Under the pieces are notes generated by a model. It worked only from the letters and a program-made list of their open reading frames with translations, was not told the DNA's origin and ran no database searches. A DNA stretch of 18,021 nt from NCBI GenBank assembly GCA_964440495.1, contig CAYTSD010000027.1:1-18021 (forward strand), in the 5' to 3' direction. The translations under genes and the position numbers were made by a program. This document shows, piece by piece, positions 6,878 to 13,602 of the stretch; within the stretch, counting starts at the first letter, position 1, and the number at the start of each line of letters is the position of its first letter. Source of the stretch: Benthortus sp964440495. Lineage in GTDB: Archaea; Thermoproteota; Nitrososphaeria_A; Caldarchaeales; Wolframiiraptoraceae.

Positions 6878-7474
6878 ATGAGGCGGAGAACCTTCACCCG
6901 GAAGAGGCTCGCTAAGCGCGGGTTAACAGGGCTTGAGACCGCGATAATCCTGATAGCCTTCGTTATCGTTGCCTCCGCCTTCGCCTTCGCGGTGCTGAAC
7001 CTAGGGTTTGCTTCGACCCAGAAGAGCGGCGAGGTTCTGAAGGCTGGGCTTGAGGAAGCCACCTCAAGCATAGAGCTCTCAGGCTCCGTGATAGCCACTG
7101 GACAGCAGAGTGGAAGCGAGTGGAAGGTCAAGGACATAACCATGTACATTAAGACTGCGGTTGGGAAGAGGCCCGTAGACCTAAGCAACGAGACCCTGGT
7201 AATCTCCTACATGGACCCATACACAACCGTCGACAAGCTTGACTCCTCCAGCGTGACGGTCACGGAGATACAGGGAGACGGAGACACACTACTAGAGTAT
7301 GGCGAGCTCTTCAAAGTAGTCATCCACGTCGACCAGATCTACGGCAACCTCAGCAGCGTCCAGCTCCAGCCCAACGACACATTCATGGTCGAGATAAAGC
7401 CTCTCATAGGCTCGATTCTTAAGGTTGAACGCAGGCTCCCACCCGCAATAGACCCGGTGATGGACTTGGCATGA
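6878..7474 (+). CDS. arlB: Archaellin (archaellum filament subunit) precursor
   Basis: The 198-aa preprotein has a class III signal peptide: a basic leader MRRRTFTRKRLAKRG, then LTGLETAI and a hydrophobic helix to about residue 43. The archaellin/prepilin peptidase should cut after Gly15, leaving a short positive leader and the filament-forming helix. The rest (45-198) is the beta-rich outer domain. It contains an Asp/Gly-rich GDGDTLLEYGE stretch near 133-143 common in archaellins, and three N-glycosylation sequons at N104 (NET), N157 (NLS) and N166 (NDT). The ATG at 6878 is chosen because it puts the signal peptide at the true N-terminus. Longer in-frame starts would run over the divergent promoter. 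This is the only archaellin gene here; no prepilin peptidase gene is in the window. Confidence 0.93.
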   Translation: MRRRTFTRKRLAKRGLTGLETAIILIAFVIVASAFAFAVLNLGFASTQKSGEVLKAGLEEATSSIELSGSVIATGQQSGSEWKVKDITMYIKTAVGKRPVDLSNETLVISYMDPYTTVDKLDSSSVTVTEIQGDGDTLLEYGELFKVVIHVDQIYGNLSSVQLQPNDTFMVEIKPLIGSILKVERRLPPAIDPVMDLA

Positions 7475-7812
7475 GCATCCTAGAGCCGCTGATAACGCTG
7501 GCAGCGGTAAGCCTCACGTCGCTGGCAGGGCTCCTACTGGCCTCCTTCGCAGCCTACAACATGGCGGCAAACCCTGAGAAAGAGCTCAGGAGATGCTGGA
7601 AAGCCTCGCTAATAGGCGGATTCATCCTCGCCTCAACCCAGCCAGCGTACGTGGCCGGCCGCCTAATGTCGCTTGACCTGGCCTACCCCCTGATTACGGC
7701 GGCTGGCGTAGTAGCGCTCACCTACGGGACGATGCTGCTGACGGAGATTGAGAGGAAGAAGGAGGGCCGGCGTAAGCTGGGCGCCCCCAAAGCCCTGTTA
7801 AACCCAGCTTAG
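7471..7812 (+). CDS. Small three-helix membrane protein coupled to archaellin
   Basis: This 113-aa product is not recognised. Hydrophobic segments lie at about residues 3-30, 46-67 and 71-93, followed by a basic cytoplasmic-type tail (ERKKEGRRKLGAPK). The ATG overlaps the archaellin TGA in an ATGA, so translation is coupled to a highly expressed filament subunit. Inference: a membrane partner of archaellin export, processing or surface organisation. It is too short for an ArlK-type peptidase, and no catalytic Asp pair of that family is visible. The gene ends just before a T6 tract. Confidence 0.75.
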   Translation: MSILEPLITLAAVSLTSLAGLLLASFAAYNMAANPEKELRRCWKASLIGGFILASTQPAYVAGRLMSLDLAYPLITAAGVVALTYGTMLLTEIERKKEGRRKLGAPKALLNPA

Positions 7813-7829
7813 CCAGCCTCCACCCCCCA

Positions 7830-7835
7830 TTTTTT
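7830..7835 (+). terminator. T-tract terminator after the archaellin operon
   Basis: A run of six T residues follows the stop of the 113-aa gene by 17 bases, with a second T5 run at 7848-7852. Archaeal RNA polymerase terminates at such U-tracts without needing a hairpin. The convergent pelG-like gene stops at 7851, so little room separates the two transcripts. Confidence 0.5.
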
Positions 7836-7850
7836 GGAAACCCCATATTT

Positions 7851-9434
7851 TTAGATTGAGGAGTAGGCGACATAGGCTAGGTTCCGCACCCTCCTCGAGA
7901 CCTGGACCGTTGAGACCGCCGCCAATGTCATCGAGCCTACAGCCAGCCCTATAGCCGCCAGGTAGGGGTCTCCATACAGCTGGGTTAGGATAAGCCCCGT
8001 CAACAGGTTTGCCGCCAAGCCTCCTGCAACGGCGGCGGAGGCATCCCACACCCTGTTGAAGAACAGTAGTATCTGGCTGTTCAGGATGAAGACTCCTAGG
8101 AGGAAGTAGCCTACGGCCCCGGAGGCCAAGACTATTGGGTTGGGGAAGGGTGTTCCGAGAAGCTGGAAGATGAACGTCTCGGCGAAGAGTACTAGGAGTA
8201 GGGCTTCAAAGTTTAGGGCGAGGAGGAAGAGGTAGGCAGGCCTAATCCTCCTCCACACCCGTTTACCTAGGGCCTCCTCCATCCAGAGAGGCGTCTCCTC
8301 CAGGTGGAGGGTGAAGTAATGAGGTAGATTGAAGACGAAGTAGGCGTCCACCGCTATCGCTGGCAGGAGGCCAAGCATCGCCAACCCCATAACCATCTCA
8401 TAGAACGGGTCTATCGTGAACGGATAGGGGCCTGTAAGCCTCCAGACTAGGAGCCTGTCGGCGAAGACGAAGAGGTAGTAGAGGGTTCCATAGAGGAAGT
8501 AGGGTGCGAGGTAGTAGAGGGTTATGCCGAGCCTCGGCATCCTGGGGCTCGTATCCCTTAAACCCGTGTAGGCATGCCTCATCGCGGCGGCTCCAAAAGG
8601 CCATGTGAGATAGAGTGTCAGAACTAGGGTCACCGCTAGAGAGATTAGCTGGGAGACGATTAGGGAGGCCTCTGGAGGGAGGCTTTGGCCCAGGAATAGG
8701 TAGAGAGGCCATGAGAGGAGTAGGAGGGGGGAGAAGGCTGCTGGAAGCTTGAGAATCTCCTTAATCCTCCTCGAGGTGAGGGCTGCGTAGAGCGGGATAA
8801 CCATCACCCAGAGAAGATAGAGTAGGAGGAAATAGGTTGAGGTTAGAACCATGTTGACGACTGGGTAGAAGAAGTAGAGAATCGTTGAGAAGATGATCGT
8901 TGAGACCCATGCGAAGAGGACTCCGAGGACGAAGAAAGCCTTAGCCGTCTGCCAAGCCATTAGAAAGTTCTCCTGAGAGTAGTAGTAGAGATATTTTCTC
9001 GTGAAGGCTTGCTGGAGGCCTCCGCTCGCGATTAGGCTGAAGATGAAGGCCATCCCGATGGAGGTTCCAACGCTTGGGCTTATGTTGAAGGAGATGTAGG
9101 CTAACCCGAGCCCGAAGAGGCTCAGCATCATGAAGAGCCATGGAGTGTTGAAGGCCAAGCCTATCAAGAGAGCCTTCCCAACCCCAACCCTACTAGGAAG
9201 CTCCTGAGGATACTTGGCAAACCTGCTCCGAAGCTCTTGGACCGCTGAGAAAACCTCCCCAGCCAGCTCACCTATACTCTGATACCCCAGACTTCTCAGG
9301 CTGTCCCTGGATAGGCCGACAGACTCTAGGAGGACTACAACCTCCTCCAAGTCTCTTACGTTAGGGTCGAGTTCTAGAATCAGCCTCGCCAAGGAGTCTA
9401 TCTTCGACCTTCGATGAACCCTCTCTAAGCTCAT
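7851..9434 (-). CDS. pelG: PelG-like polysaccharide transporter membrane protein
   Basis: The 527-aa product has about 12 membrane helices from residue 86 to 512, a MATE/flippase-type fold. Seen by eye, it follows bacterial PelG: a first helix ending in NTPWLFMMLSLFG, a charged loop with FTRKYLYYYSQENF (144-157), and the FVFADRLLVW element (322-331), comparable to the DKWIFW segment of PelG. In bacteria PelG works with PelF to export a hexosamine-rich exopolysaccharide. Unlike bacterial PelG it carries a soluble helical N-terminal extension of about 85 residues. The ATG at 9434 has GGAGG 8 nt upstream and overlaps the pelF-like gene by 74 bases. The PelG identity is recalled from motifs, not from a search; a generic flippase is the alternative. 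Confidence 0.78.
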   Translation of the reverse strand: MSLERVHRRSKIDSLARLILELDPNVRDLEEVVVLLESVGLSRDSLRSLGYQSIGELAGEVFSAVQELRSRFAKYPQELPSRVGVGKALLIGLAFNTPWLFMMLSLFGLGLAYISFNISPSVGTSIGMAFIFSLIASGGLQQAFTRKYLYYYSQENFLMAWQTAKAFFVLGVLFAWVSTIIFSTILYFFYPVVNMVLTSTYFLLLYLLWVMVIPLYAALTSRRIKEILKLPAAFSPLLLLSWPLYLFLGQSLPPEASLIVSQLISLAVTLVLTLYLTWPFGAAAMRHAYTGLRDTSPRMPRLGITLYYLAPYFLYGTLYYLFVFADRLLVWRLTGPYPFTIDPFYEMVMGLAMLGLLPAIAVDAYFVFNLPHYFTLHLEETPLWMEEALGKRVWRRIRPAYLFLLALNFEALLLVLFAETFIFQLLGTPFPNPIVLASGAVGYFLLGVFILNSQILLFFNRVWDASAAVAGGLAANLLTGLILTQLYGDPYLAAIGLAVGSMTLAAVSTVQVSRRVRNLAYVAYSSI

Positions 9435-10866
9435 GGTAAACCCTCCGATAGTCTGAGAGCATTCTCTCTAGGGAGAAGAGCTTGACAGCTCGTTCCCGAG
9501 CCTTCTTCGTAAGCCTCCACGCCAGCCTCTCCTCCAGCAAGACCCTCGTTACCGCATCCCCCAAGACCCTCGGATTCTTCACAGGCACAATTATCCCCGC
9601 GTCTCCCAAGGCCTCCGCAACCCCGCCTGCATCGGTCGCCACTATGGGTCTCCCGCATGCCATGGCCTCCAGTATGGAGATTGGTGTGCCCTCGCTCATG
9701 CTCGGCTGGACAACCACCCAACCCTGGTTATACGCCTCCTCAGGCTTGGAGGTAAAGCCCATAAACTTAACCTTCTCCTCCAACCCGAGGCTGAATATCT
9801 CCCTCCGACAGCGCTCGGCATATTCAGGAACTATCACGGGGCCATAGATGTAGCATCTCGCCTCAGGGATCCTCTTAACCACATGGTCCATCGCTTGGAT
9901 TAGGTTTAAGGGGTCTTTGAAGTAGTCGATTCGGATTACTGAGACTACCGTCCAACGCTCAGTCTTCTCAGGCATAGGCCTAAACTTCTTCACGTCAACC
10001 CCGTTATAGATTACCTCAAGCTTTGCTGGAGATGCTCCAAGCATATACTCCCATTCACGGTTAAACGATGTGACACTCGTTATCCTGTCAGCCCAGTAAT
10101 AGTTTAGCTTGGCAACCTGCTTAAACACCCTGCTCCAGAAGGAGCGGTAGGGATAGCTTCTACCATAGCGTACGAAGTCTAGGATACGCTCCCTATAGAA
10201 GACACCATGCTCGGTTAGGAGGTAGGGTGCGCCGCTTAGAATCTTCTGAGCTATTCCTACGAAGCCTGCGAAGCTCGCTATCGCGGAGTGTATTAGGTCG
10301 TAGCTTCCAAGCCTGAGCGCTAGAGGCCTGAGAAAATGCGCGAAGAGTCTGAGAGAATCCGTTATCTCAGACAAACTCATCTCAACATAGGTTACATCTG
10401 AAGGCTCTCTGAGAAGATACTCCTCGAAGAACCTCCAAGTAACCTCACTTCTAAACAACTTCCCATAATCATAGATTTGAAAGAGTTTATGCAGCTCGGC
10501 TAGGGCTTCGCCAGCCTTTAGAGGGTCACCGTCCTCCTCTAAGAGATAATCGAGCAGCGGCCTGAAAAGAGGGATAAACTTCTCTTCGGCAACTTTGTCT
10601 GTGGTGCGTCTTCTCCTAGAGGCCAGCTCCAAGACTGAGGCATCCTCCAAGTATTCTTCAACTAGTTCGGCTCCCCATAGTGGAAGAGTATAAAGACGCT
10701 TGAGGTTCTGGGGGAGAGGATACCTTACCCTGAGATGAGGCTCGGCGATAACGCTTAGAACCTCGAACTCTATCTCGCTTAAACCTGAGATTAGGTTCTG
10801 AGCCCAGACCGAGACACCTCCATAGTGGTAGGGATATGTTCCAGAAAAGATTAGGAGAACCCTCAT
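9361..10866 (-). CDS. pelF: PelF-like GT4 glycosyltransferase
   Basis: The 501-aa cytosolic glycosyltransferase has a GT-B fold and belongs to family GT4. The N-terminal GTYPYHYGGVSVWAQNLI (9-26) and the LLTEHGVFYRER element (216-227) are hallmarks of PelF, the UDP-sugar-using polymerase of the Pel exopolysaccharide system. The C-terminal nucleotide-sugar site has IYNGVDVKKF (286-295) and the E-x7-E motif with E392 and E400 (SEGTPISILEAMACG). The length equals bacterial PelF. Its start touches the stop of the TPR-like gene (TAATG) and its 3' end overlaps the pelG-like gene, so all three are likely co-translated. This context makes PelF more likely than a general GT4 enzyme. Confidence 0.87.
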   Translation of the reverse strand: MRVLLIFSGTYPYHYGGVSVWAQNLISGLSEIEFEVLSVIAEPHLRVRYPLPQNLKRLYTLPLWGAELVEEYLEDASVLELASRRRRTTDKVAEEKFIPLFRPLLDYLLEEDGDPLKAGEALAELHKLFQIYDYGKLFRSEVTWRFFEEYLLREPSDVTYVEMSLSEITDSLRLFAHFLRPLALRLGSYDLIHSAIASFAGFVGIAQKILSGAPYLLTEHGVFYRERILDFVRYGRSYPYRSFWSRVFKQVAKLNYYWADRITSVTSFNREWEYMLGASPAKLEVIYNGVDVKKFRPMPEKTERWTVVSVIRIDYFKDPLNLIQAMDHVVKRIPEARCYIYGPVIVPEYAERCRREIFSLGLEEKVKFMGFTSKPEEAYNQGWVVVQPSMSEGTPISILEAMACGRPIVATDAGGVAEALGDAGIIVPVKNPRVLGDAVTRVLLEERLAWRLTKKARERAVKLFSLERMLSDYRRVYHELREGSSKVEDRLLGEADSRTRP

Positions 10867-11252
10867 TACGGCTGCTTCTCCCTAAGCCTTGAAGGCTTCT
10901 CCAACTCTTTGGAGGAGAACTTGAGAACCCTCTCCCTATACATGGCGGCCCTTCTCAGCAGAGCCCTAGAGTTAAAACCGCTGAAAAGTCTTGAAGACTC
11001 TGAGTAGCAGTGTCTAGCCGAGTCACGGTCTCCCGCAAGCTCGAAGCATCGGGCTGCAGATGCGTAGCCGACCGCTGCGAGGCGGTGCTCACCCTCCTCC
11101 TCAAGCTTCTGAGCATCCTCTAGATAGTAGTGGGCGGCCTCCCTGTAGTCTCCTCGCTCCTCATAGATGAATGCCTTGATGAAGAGGTCATCTTCGCCTG
11201 ATACACGCTCGACCCAGCTCCCTCTAAGCTTTTCAGCAAGCTCTCCACCCAA
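10866..11252 (-). CDS. TPR-like small protein ahead of pelF/pelG
   Basis: The 128-aa soluble protein is all-helical. Two helix-turn-helix repeats of TPR/SNAP type are visible: AFIYEERGDYREAAHYYLEDAQKL (about 27-50) and AVGYASAARCFELAGDRDSARHCYSESSRLF (about 60-90). The G-D-Y/R-x-x-A turns are typical of TPRs. The C-terminus is basic and likely flexible. The start is TTG at 11252, preceded by GAGGGAGC; no ATG or GTG occurs in frame before the repeats. The stop abuts the PelF ATG. Bacterial Pel systems use a TPR-containing membrane protein, PelE, next to PelF/PelG, so this could be a soluble scaffold with a similar job. That parallel is an inference. Confidence 0.72.
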   Translation of the reverse strand: MGGELAEKLRGSWVERVSGEDDLFIKAFIYEERGDYREAAHYYLEDAQKLEEEGEHRLAAVGYASAARCFELAGDRDSARHCYSESSRLFSGFNSRALLRRAAMYRERVLKFSSKELEKPSRLREKQP

Positions 11253-11271
11253 AGCTCCCTCTCTGGAGAAT

Positions 11272-11324
11272 CGGCGAAAAACTTGATGTTATAAAGATTT
11301 TATTAGCCGATGCGGCGAAAAACT
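11272..11324. repeat. 12-bp direct repeat in the divergent glycosyltransferase promoter
   Basis: The 12-mer CGGCGAAAAACT occurs exactly twice, at 11272-11283 and 11313-11324, 41 bp apart (about four helical turns). It lies in the 83-base region between the TPR/pelF/pelG cluster (minus) and the second glycosyltransferase (plus). The copies flank an AT-rich TATA element. The arrangement fits tandem binding sites for a regulator controlling both transcripts. Confidence 0.55.
11289..11296 (+). promoter_or_regulatory. Putative bidirectional TATA box
   Basis: TTATAAAG on the plus strand predicts a start near 11320 and a short leader before the ATG at 11336, which lacks a clear ribosome binding site. 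Read on the minus strand the element is CTTTATAA and predicts a start near 11266, just upstream of the GAGGGAGC that serves the TTG start at 11252. It is the only obvious TATA-like element in the gap, so both genes may share it. Confidence 0.5.
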
Positions 11325-11335
11325 CAGACCCTTGG

Positions 11336-12361
11336 ATGAAGGTGCTCCTGCTCACGCCGAGAATAAGGGGGGTAGGTGGGATAGCCCAGCATGTAAGATG
11401 CCTGGCCGAGCAGCTTGAGGAAGCAGGTTACCAGGTCTACATCCTATCCTCCGAGACCCTTAGAACCCCTAGAATTAAGGGGGCTGCGAACCCTCTCTAC
11501 TCCCTGGCCTCAGCCTTCAAGCTGCTTGGAAGAAGCTACGACATAGTCCACGGCCACAACCTCCCCTCGGCGCCAGGCATCAAAGCCTCGAAGGCTCAGG
11601 TAAAGATACTCACACTCCACGGCCACTACTCGAGGCAGATAAGGCTCCTCTACGGAGAGGCTTTAGGGAGACTCGCTGAGAGAGCTGAGCAATTAGCGAT
11701 AAGCTGGGTGGATGGCGTGACAGCGGTCTCCAGGGCCGCCGCCGACTACTATAGACGCAGGGGCGCCCACGTCGAGCACATACCCAACGCCGTAAAGCTC
11801 TCCGAGATGCCTAGAAGGGGTGAAAGAGTCTCAGACCCGCAGGTCACCTACCTCGGAAGACTCTCAAAGGAGAAGGGAGTAGACCTACTCATAGAAGCCG
11901 CCGCCCACCACGGGGTAAAGGGACTGGTCCTAGCGGGCGACGGCCCCCTTAAGCCCCTCGTAGAGTATGCTGCAGGGAAGAAGCTTCTAACCTATCTCGG
12001 CGCTCTTCCAAGGCGGAGGGCTCTCAGAGTTCTGAAGGGCTCCGACGTCGCCGTTCTTCCATCGAGGGAGGAGGGCATCAGCACTGTTCTCCTAGAGGCG
12101 ATGGCGTGCAGGGTTCCAGTGGTGGCGACGAGGGTTGGCGGAACAGTTGAGGTCGTCAGAGATGGTGTCGATGCGCTCCTCGTCAAACCCGACGCATCCG
12201 AGATAGCTGAGGCGGTTAAGAGGCTTCTACAGGATAGGGAGCAGGCTTCAAGGCTCTCTGAGAACGCCTACAGGAGGGTTGGAGAGAAGTATAGCTGGGA
12301 AAGGGTTGGCGGACTCTACCTAAACCTATATCGGCGGCTTCTTGAAGGCAACCTTAAATAG
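11336..12361 (+). CDS. GT4-family glycosyltransferase
   Basis: This 341-aa GT-B glycosyltransferase shows a glycine-rich N-terminal acceptor-side motif RGVGGIAQHVRCLAEQL (11-27), DIVHGHN (69-75), HIPNAVKLSEM (148-158), YLGRLSKEKGVDLLIEA (172-188) and the E-x7-E site with E246 and E254 (EGISTVLLEAMACRVPVVATRVGG). It should transfer a sugar from an NDP-sugar to a glycan or lipid acceptor in the cytosol. The substrate cannot be read from the sequence. It is divergent from the pelF-like cluster and shares its promoter region, so it may act in the same surface polysaccharide or in N-glycosylation of surface proteins such as archaellin. The ATG at 11336 directly precedes the MKVLLLTPR start usual for the family. 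Confidence 0.92.
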   Translation: MKVLLLTPRIRGVGGIAQHVRCLAEQLEEAGYQVYILSSETLRTPRIKGAANPLYSLASAFKLLGRSYDIVHGHNLPSAPGIKASKAQVKILTLHGHYSRQIRLLYGEALGRLAERAEQLAISWVDGVTAVSRAAADYYRRRGAHVEHIPNAVKLSEMPRRGERVSDPQVTYLGRLSKEKGVDLLIEAAAHHGVKGLVLAGDGPLKPLVEYAAGKKLLTYLGALPRRRALRVLKGSDVAVLPSREEGISTVLLEAMACRVPVVATRVGGTVEVVRDGVDALLVKPDASEIAEAVKRLLQDREQASRLSENAYRRVGEKYSWERVGGLYLNLYRRLLEGNLK

Positions 12362-12441
12362 AGTTCGGAGACCCTAGCCTTGGAGAAAAATCGCACTCAC
12401 ATAAAAAGGAGATAAGAATCACATGCAGGGAGGCATTAATT

Positions 12442-13602
12442 TTGAGCTTCGGAGCACCTTCAACAAAATACGTTATAGAAGCTAGAATAGAGGTTGACGG
12501 GGTAGTAGATAGAAACGATGTGGTTGGAGCGGTCTTCGGGCAGACCGAGGGACTATTCAGCAGCGAACTCGACCTCAGAGAACTCCAGAAAACGGGGAGA
12601 ATAGGGAGAATAGAGATCTCGGTAAATGTTCAGGGAAACAAGACCGTTGGGAAGATAATCGTCCCCTCAGCACTCGACAAATACTCAACAGCCCTTATCG
12701 CGGCGATGATTGAGAGCGTTGATAGAGTCGGCCCCTACGGCGCCAAGGTTAAGCTGGAGCGGATAAAGGATGTGAGGGCTGAGAAACGTAAGAAGATTGT
12801 TGAACGTGCGCGCAGCATACTCTACGAATGGGAGAAGAGCAAAGTTCCAGAAGATGACGTGATACTGAAGGAGCTTGAGGAAGCCCTCTTCAAAGCAAAG
12901 GTAATCGAGTATGGAGCTGACAGGCTTCCAGCAGGCCCTGACGTCGAGTCCAGCGATGAGCTGATAATCGTTGAAGGCAGAGCCGACGTAATCAATCTTC
13001 TCCGCCACGGATACAGGAACGCGATAGCGGTCGAGGGTGTAAGGGTTCCTAGAACAGTTAAGGAGCTTGCGGCCAGGAAGAAGAAGGTCTTAGCCTTCCT
13101 CGACGGAGACAGGGGAGGAGACCTAATACTTGAGGAGCTTAGACGCGTGGGTGTGAAGGTGAACCTCGTCGCCAGAGCACCCTATGGAAAAGAGGTTGAA
13201 GAGCTGACTGGGAGGGAGATAGCCGACGCCCTCCACAAAGCGGTGCCCATCGAAGAGGCCGCCAAACACATCAAGGCCGTCGCCAAGAGAGAGGCTCTGG
13301 AGCTTCCCGAGAAGCTTAAGGAGTATGCGGGGGAGATTGAGGGAAAACTTATGGCGGTGATACTTGACGAGGAGCTGAACGAGCTTGGAAAGGTTCCGGT
13401 AAGCGAGCTTGCCCAGAAACTCTCGGAGATAAGAGACTCGGTGAAATACGTAGTCTTCGACGGGGTGGTCACGCAGAGACTTGTAGACCTCTTCGCCGAC
13501 TCAGGGAGAGAAGTCTACCTAATCGGTGCAAGAATAGGTGAAATCTCGAAAAAGTCCAAGAACGTTCGCACATTAATGCTTAGCGACCTTTCATCTGTTT
13601 GA
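12442..13602 (+). CDS. dnaG: Archaeal DnaG-type primase / exosome subunit
   Basis: The 386-aa protein begins with the archaeal DnaG signature (TKYVIEARIEVDGVVDRNDVVGAVFGQTEGL, about 8-38, and LDLRELQKTGRIGRIEI, 43-59). A central TOPRIM domain has the catalytic Glu178 in IIVEGRAD and the DGD pair Asp221/Asp223 in LAFLDGDRGG. The C-terminal third is the helical archaeal extension. Archaeal DnaG can make RNA primers and is also a stable part of the RNA exosome. The start is TTG at 12442, with GGGAGG about 9 nt upstream; no ATG lies near in frame. A TATA-like ATAAAAAGG sits near 12401. The 3' end overlaps the convergent Pelota gene by 23 bases. Confidence 0.97.
   Translation: MSFGAPSTKYVIEARIEVDGVVDRNDVVGAVFGQTEGLFSSELDLRELQKTGRIGRIEISVNVQGNKTVGKIIVPSALDKYSTALIAAMIESVDRVGPYGAKVKLERIKDVRAEKRKKIVERARSILYEWEKSKVPEDDVILKELEEALFKAKVIEYGADRLPAGPDVESSDELIIVEGRADVINLLRHGYRNAIAVEGVRVPRTVKELAARKKKVLAFLDGDRGGDLILEELRRVGVKVNLVARAPYGKEVEELTGREIADALHKAVPIEEAAKHIKAVAKREALELPEKLKEYAGEIEGKLMAVILDEELNELGKVPVSELAQKLSEIRDSVKYVVFDGVVTQRLVDLFADSGREVYLIGARIGEISKKSKNVRTLMLSDLSSV

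Noticed and set aside
6766..7188. Long upstream extension of the 162-aa gene, antisense to archaellin
   Set aside because: The extension is a shadow of the archaellin reading frame; the ATG at 6765 has a good ribosome binding site.
8398..8712. Minus-strand open frame of 104 codons within the pelG-like gene
   Set aside because: Same-strand alternate frame of a strongly supported membrane protein, with no ribosome binding site or domain.
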